From Methanobacterium sp. PtaU1.Bin097 (GTDB taxonomy: Archaea; Methanobacteriota; Methanobacteria; Methanobacteriales; Methanobacteriaceae): 25,628 nt of DNA. Every line of letters starts with the position of its first letter. Within the stretch, counting starts at the first letter, position 1. Positions 23,137 through 25,628 of the stretch are shown here, in pieces. The translations under genes were made by a program, and so were the position numbers. The notes beneath the pieces were generated by a model. That model ran no database searches. It had not been told where the DNA came from and saw only the letters and a list, made by a program, of their open reading frames with translations. The stretch is from NCBI GenBank assembly GCA_002067325.1, contig MVQY01000127.1, positions 1 through 25,628 of the forward strand, written 5' to 3'.

Positions 23137-23895
23137 TTAATCCTCCTTCCAGTTGAATAATGCGGTTCCTACTCCAAACAATAGAATTCCAAGCCCTGCA
23201 ACGATTGCCAAATCGGTAACCGCATCTCCAGTATTTCCTGTAATCATCGAACTTCTAAGACCCTCACTTAAGTAGGTTAGAGGAGATATTTTCGTCAGAT
23301 ATTGCAGGAACCAGGGCATAGTTTCTACAGGTATGAAAGTCCCTGAAACAAGCGTTAACAGAAACGCTGTACCCATTGTAACAGTAAATGCAGCTCCTTC
23401 ATCTTTAACGAAGTTGGCAACAAGTATTCCAAATCCTACAAACAATGCAGTTCCAGCGACCATTAGTAGCAGGCTTATCAGATTGATATTTGGATGTATG
23501 CCCATTATCAGCCAGGCTGCAAAAATGGCTACAGCCAGTGAAAGAAGTACTAAGACAGTCCACATAATGATTCTTGCAGCAATCCATTCCATGTTTGAAA
23601 TTGGTGTTGTTGCAAGCTTTCGAAATACTCCAGACTTACGGTAGTTGACAATAGTTCCTGCAGCCATTTGTGCACCAGTCATGGTAATAAAAATGGCCAG
23701 TATTCCTGGAAGCAGGAAATCGAAGTAGTTCATGCCAGAAGCGGTATTATTCGGTAGTTGGCTTCCCAGACCTCCCAGTACATTTCCTAACAACAGAAAC
23801 AGAATAGTTGGGAATATGAAGAAAATAGCAATATTAGTTTTGTCGTTAAAAGTTTCTATGAAACTGTATTTAAGGTCAGTGCTAATTCTTGACAT
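23137..23895 (-). CDS. ABC-2 type transporter permease
   Basis: A 252-residue membrane protein with about six helices, of the DrrB/ABC-2 family. Visible are a first helix (about 23-42), FDFLLPGILAIFITMTGAQMAAGTI, the amphipathic RKSGVFRKLATTPISNMEWI coupling segment, and the C-terminal family signature SGTFIPVETMPWFLQYLTKISPLTYLSEGLR. It pairs with the ATPase encoded just upstream to form an exporter of lipid, drug, polymer or ion. AAGGAGG precedes the ATG. The two genes are one base apart. It is the last gene of a minus-strand operon that begins with the bactofilin-like gene and the edge gene. Confidence 0.9.
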   Translation of the reverse strand: MSRISTDLKYSFIETFNDKTNIAIFFIFPTILFLLLGNVLGGLGSQLPNNTASGMNYFDFLLPGILAIFITMTGAQMAAGTIVNYRKSGVFRKLATTPISNMEWIAARIIMWTVLVLLSLAVAIFAAWLIMGIHPNINLISLLLMVAGTALFVGFGILVANFVKDEGAAFTVTMGTAFLLTLVSGTFIPVETMPWFLQYLTKISPLTYLSEGLRSSMITGNTGDAVTDLAIVAGLGILLFGVGTALFNWKED

Positions 23896-23896
23896 T

Positions 23897-24826
23897 TTAT
23901 TTTCCTCCTTCAGTTAATTTATCACCAGTTAAATTCAAAAATACCCCCTCAAGCGTTGCTTTTTTAATGTATAATTCCTCACAAGTTGATTTACCTGTAT
24001 CAATGATAGAAGCTGCCTTAGATATGATTTTCATATCATCTCCGCCAGACAATTTCACTAATACATTATCACCATCAATTGTATATTCGGGAATAGTTTT
24101 AATAAGTTCATTTTTCGCTTTATCGCTACATTTTCGGATAATGAGCATCTTATCACCACCATAACGACTTATTAGGTCTTCAGATGTTCCTTCAGCAATA
24201 ATTTGACCATTATGTAATATGCATACTCTATCAGCGAGATTTTGAGCCTCCTCCATATAATGAGTTGTAAGAACTACGGTCTTACCACGAGCTTTTAAGT
24301 CTTTTATTGCATTCCACACATCTCTTCTTGCTTTTGGGTCAAGACCGGTGGTTGGTTCGTCCAGAAAAATGATTTCAGGATCATTTACCAAAGATATGGC
24401 AATCCCTACACGCTGTTTAAGACCACCTGAAAGATACATAAATAGTGTATCTCGTTTATCCTCCAAACCCAACATTTTGATGAGACTGTCCACATTTACG
24501 TGTTTTGGATACATCTGAGCGAAATAATCAATGTTCTGGTAAACTGTTAGAAATACCGATACGCCGAAATCCTGCGGAAGAACACCAATCCTTCGTTTAA
24601 TTTCTATCTCATCCTTTTTTATGTCATATCCCAGAATGTTTATAGACCCTGCAGTTAAACTTTTAAGACATTCCATCATTTCAACCGTTGTGGTTTTACC
24701 CGCACCGTTAGGGCCTAAAAATGCAAATACTTCACCTTTTTTGATATTGAAGGATATATCATTTACAGCAGTGAAATCACCATATTTCTTTACAAGAGAT
24801 TTAACTTTAATTACATTTTCTGGCAT
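23897..24826 (-). CDS. ABC transporter ATP-binding protein (DrrA-like)
   Basis: A 309-residue ATPase of the ABC-2/DrrA group. Walker A GPNGAGKTT (38-46), Q-loop LPQD (83-86), signature LSGGLKQRV (132-140), Walker B IIFLDEP (152-158), D-loop GLDPKARRD and the switch histidine in TTHYMEEA are all intact. An extra C-terminal domain (about 220-309) contains the LEGVFLNLTGD ending usual in this group. It energises the ABC-2 permease encoded one base downstream. GGGAG precedes the ATG. The bactofilin-like gene ends 32 bases upstream on the same strand. Confidence 0.93.
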   Translation of the reverse strand: MPENVIKVKSLVKKYGDFTAVNDISFNIKKGEVFAFLGPNGAGKTTTVEMMECLKSLTAGSINILGYDIKKDEIEIKRRIGVLPQDFGVSVFLTVYQNIDYFAQMYPKHVNVDSLIKMLGLEDKRDTLFMYLSGGLKQRVGIAISLVNDPEIIFLDEPTTGLDPKARRDVWNAIKDLKARGKTVVLTTHYMEEAQNLADRVCILHNGQIIAEGTSEDLISRYGGDKMLIIRKCSDKAKNELIKTIPEYTIDGDNVLVKLSGGDDMKIISKAASIIDTGKSTCEELYIKKATLEGVFLNLTGDKLTEGGK

Positions 24827-24858
24827 GTTTATACTCCCTTAACCAACAGTTCTAAGTC

Positions 24859-25542
24859 TCATATCTTTTTTGGAGTTCCTAATTCAGCCTTTTCATCTTG
24901 TTTAAAGCTACCTTTGTATTCTACAAGTTCAATTTCGCAGCCTGGCCCCAACTCTATGTTATCTCCCCTTACAACCTTAGCCTGAGTATTCTCAAGATAG
25001 ATTTCATCTCCTTCAATGATATCTGCAGTAAGTTCTTTACCTTGTCCAATACTTGACATAAGCTTGTCTTTTAGACTTAATAAATCATATTTTCCTTTAC
25101 TTTGAACTGTAATCTTTTCACCACCAATTTCACGTGCTTTAGATGGTCCATATAAGCTGAGTTTTAATACACCAGCATTTAATAACTCTTTGATGTCAAA
25201 TGTGCCTTCTATGTTGAAAATTTCGGCATTACAATATCCTTCAACATCAATACTTCCATGGATCTCGGCCTTGTTTACAGCTAAATTCCCATTAATATCA
25301 GCCGTCCCATGAATTTTGGCCCTTTCTGCTTCAAGATTTCCTTTAATTGAATTACTGCCGTATACCTCAACAGATTCAGCTTTTACATTGCCATTTATAT
25401 CGCATCGCCCATTGATTTTCAATTTGATACAGTCCAAATCACCAGCTATTTTTCCTTCTCCATTTATAATTACGGCGTTGTAATTTCCTCCAGCAGAACT
25501 TGACTGACCATTGATTTTCAAGTCCCCTATACGTTTTTCCAT
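24859..25542 (-). CDS. Bactofilin-like polymer-forming beta-helix protein
   Basis: A 227-residue protein with a run of 17-18-residue repeats from about 28 to 130. Each unit has the shape x-I-x-G-x-(L/V)-x-A-x-x-(A/V)-x-(I/V)-x-G, for example DINGNVKAESVEVYG, SIKGNLEAERAKIHG and DINGNLAVNKAEIHG. These predict the right-handed beta-helix of bactofilins, which polymerise without nucleotides into filaments or membrane-attached sheets. Four to six rungs are followed by a less regular C-terminal region (about 150-215), with a second weakly repetitive part (EGDEIYLENTQAKVVRGDNIELG). There is no signal peptide. GAGGCGAT precedes the ATG. It is in an operon with the DrrAB-like exporter, an arrangement also familiar from Firmicutes bactofilins, which suggests an envelope or transport-scaffold role. 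Confidence 0.82.
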   Translation of the reverse strand: MEKRIGDLKINGQSSSAGGNYNAVIINGEGKIAGDLDCIKLKINGRCDINGNVKAESVEVYGSNSIKGNLEAERAKIHGTADINGNLAVNKAEIHGSIDVEGYCNAEIFNIEGTFDIKELLNAGVLKLSLYGPSKAREIGGEKITVQSKGKYDLLSLKDKLMSSIGQGKELTADIIEGDEIYLENTQAKVVRGDNIELGPGCEIELVEYKGSFKQDEKAELGTPKKI

Positions 25543-25555
25543 AAATATCGCCTCA

Positions 25556-25628
25556 TTAAGCTATTTTAATTTTTAATTCCTCGATTAAATCTGAAAGATT
25601 CATCTTTTCAATGATTTTCATGCTTTCT
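25556..25628 (-). CDS. Partial gene (3' end) upstream of the bactofilin-like gene
   Basis: On the minus strand the frame is open from the right edge to a TAA (complement of 25556-25558), giving 23 visible residues ending NLSDLIEELKIKIA. It is 13 bases from the start of the bactofilin-like gene, so it belongs to the same operon. It is too short to assign. The helical, acidic-basic end would suit the small regulatory or SHOCT-type proteins often found before such operons, but that is only a guess. Confidence 0.5.
   Translation of the reverse strand, partial: ESMKIIEKMNLSDLIEELKIKIA

Noticed and set aside
23137..25542. More CGN arginine codons in the ABC/bactofilin operon as a sign of foreign origin
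   Set aside because: leuS and other core genes in the window also use many CGN codons, so the difference is too small to judge by eye.

Overview
The window reads as chromosomal DNA of a methanogenic euryarchaeon, most likely a member of the Methanobacteriaceae such as Methanobacterium. This is inferred from gene content, not from an rRNA. The supporting genes are an archaeal-type LeuRS, an archaeal Get3/ArsA ATPase with a CxxC motif, a 5'-deoxyadenosine deaminase, a stand-alone CbiE, a long-form HisG and ammonia-dependent NadE. Transcription and translation signals agree: AT-rich TATA-like boxes, GGTGA/GGAGG ribosome binding sites, frequent GTG/TTG codons near starts, T-run terminators and AGA/AGG/ATA codons. 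I see no tRNA, rRNA, CRISPR array, transposase, phage gene or origin.

Layout. 1-345: 3' end of an unrecognised gene. 350-3173: a membrane glycosyltransferase (-), cbiE (+) and a small cupin (-). 3201-7555: a cell-envelope cluster of lemA followed by two tandem DUF2207 membrane-protein paralogues, each ending in the same Gly-rich tail and hairpin/T-run. 7782-9269: a TrkH-type K+ channel subunit. 9306-9691: a small acidic protein gene bracketed by two identical 22-bp operator-like sites in inverted orientation. 9724-12145: arsA/get3 (-) divergent from nadE-cutA (+). 12268-16125: leuS, an encapsulated-ferritin-like protein and a RibD/DHFR-fold protein. 16174-17601: a major facilitator transporter behind a cluster of short palindromes. 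17625-20952: on the minus strand, a two-ACT-domain metallo-beta-lactamase-fold protein, hisG and an FAH-family hydrolase, with a three-unit AT-rich tandem repeat upstream of hisG. 21053-23083: dadD and a HAD phosphatase. 23137-25628: a minus-strand operon of a bactofilin-like beta-helix protein, an ABC ATPase and an ABC-2 permease, with the 3' end of one more gene at the right edge.

Most genes are single housekeeping or transport functions in short transcription units. The parts that look least described are: (i) the LemA/DUF2207 pair, whose two paralogues differ in charge and share a 58-bp identical 3' end; (ii) the operator-flanked 80-residue protein; (iii) the ACT-ACT-MBL fusion divergent from dadD across a perfect palindrome; (iv) the encapsulated-ferritin-like protein that keeps the metal-ligand spacing; and (v) the bactofilin/ABC operon. 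No defence or mobile system is evident. Several start codons were set by ribosome binding sites rather than by the longest open frame; each such entry says so.
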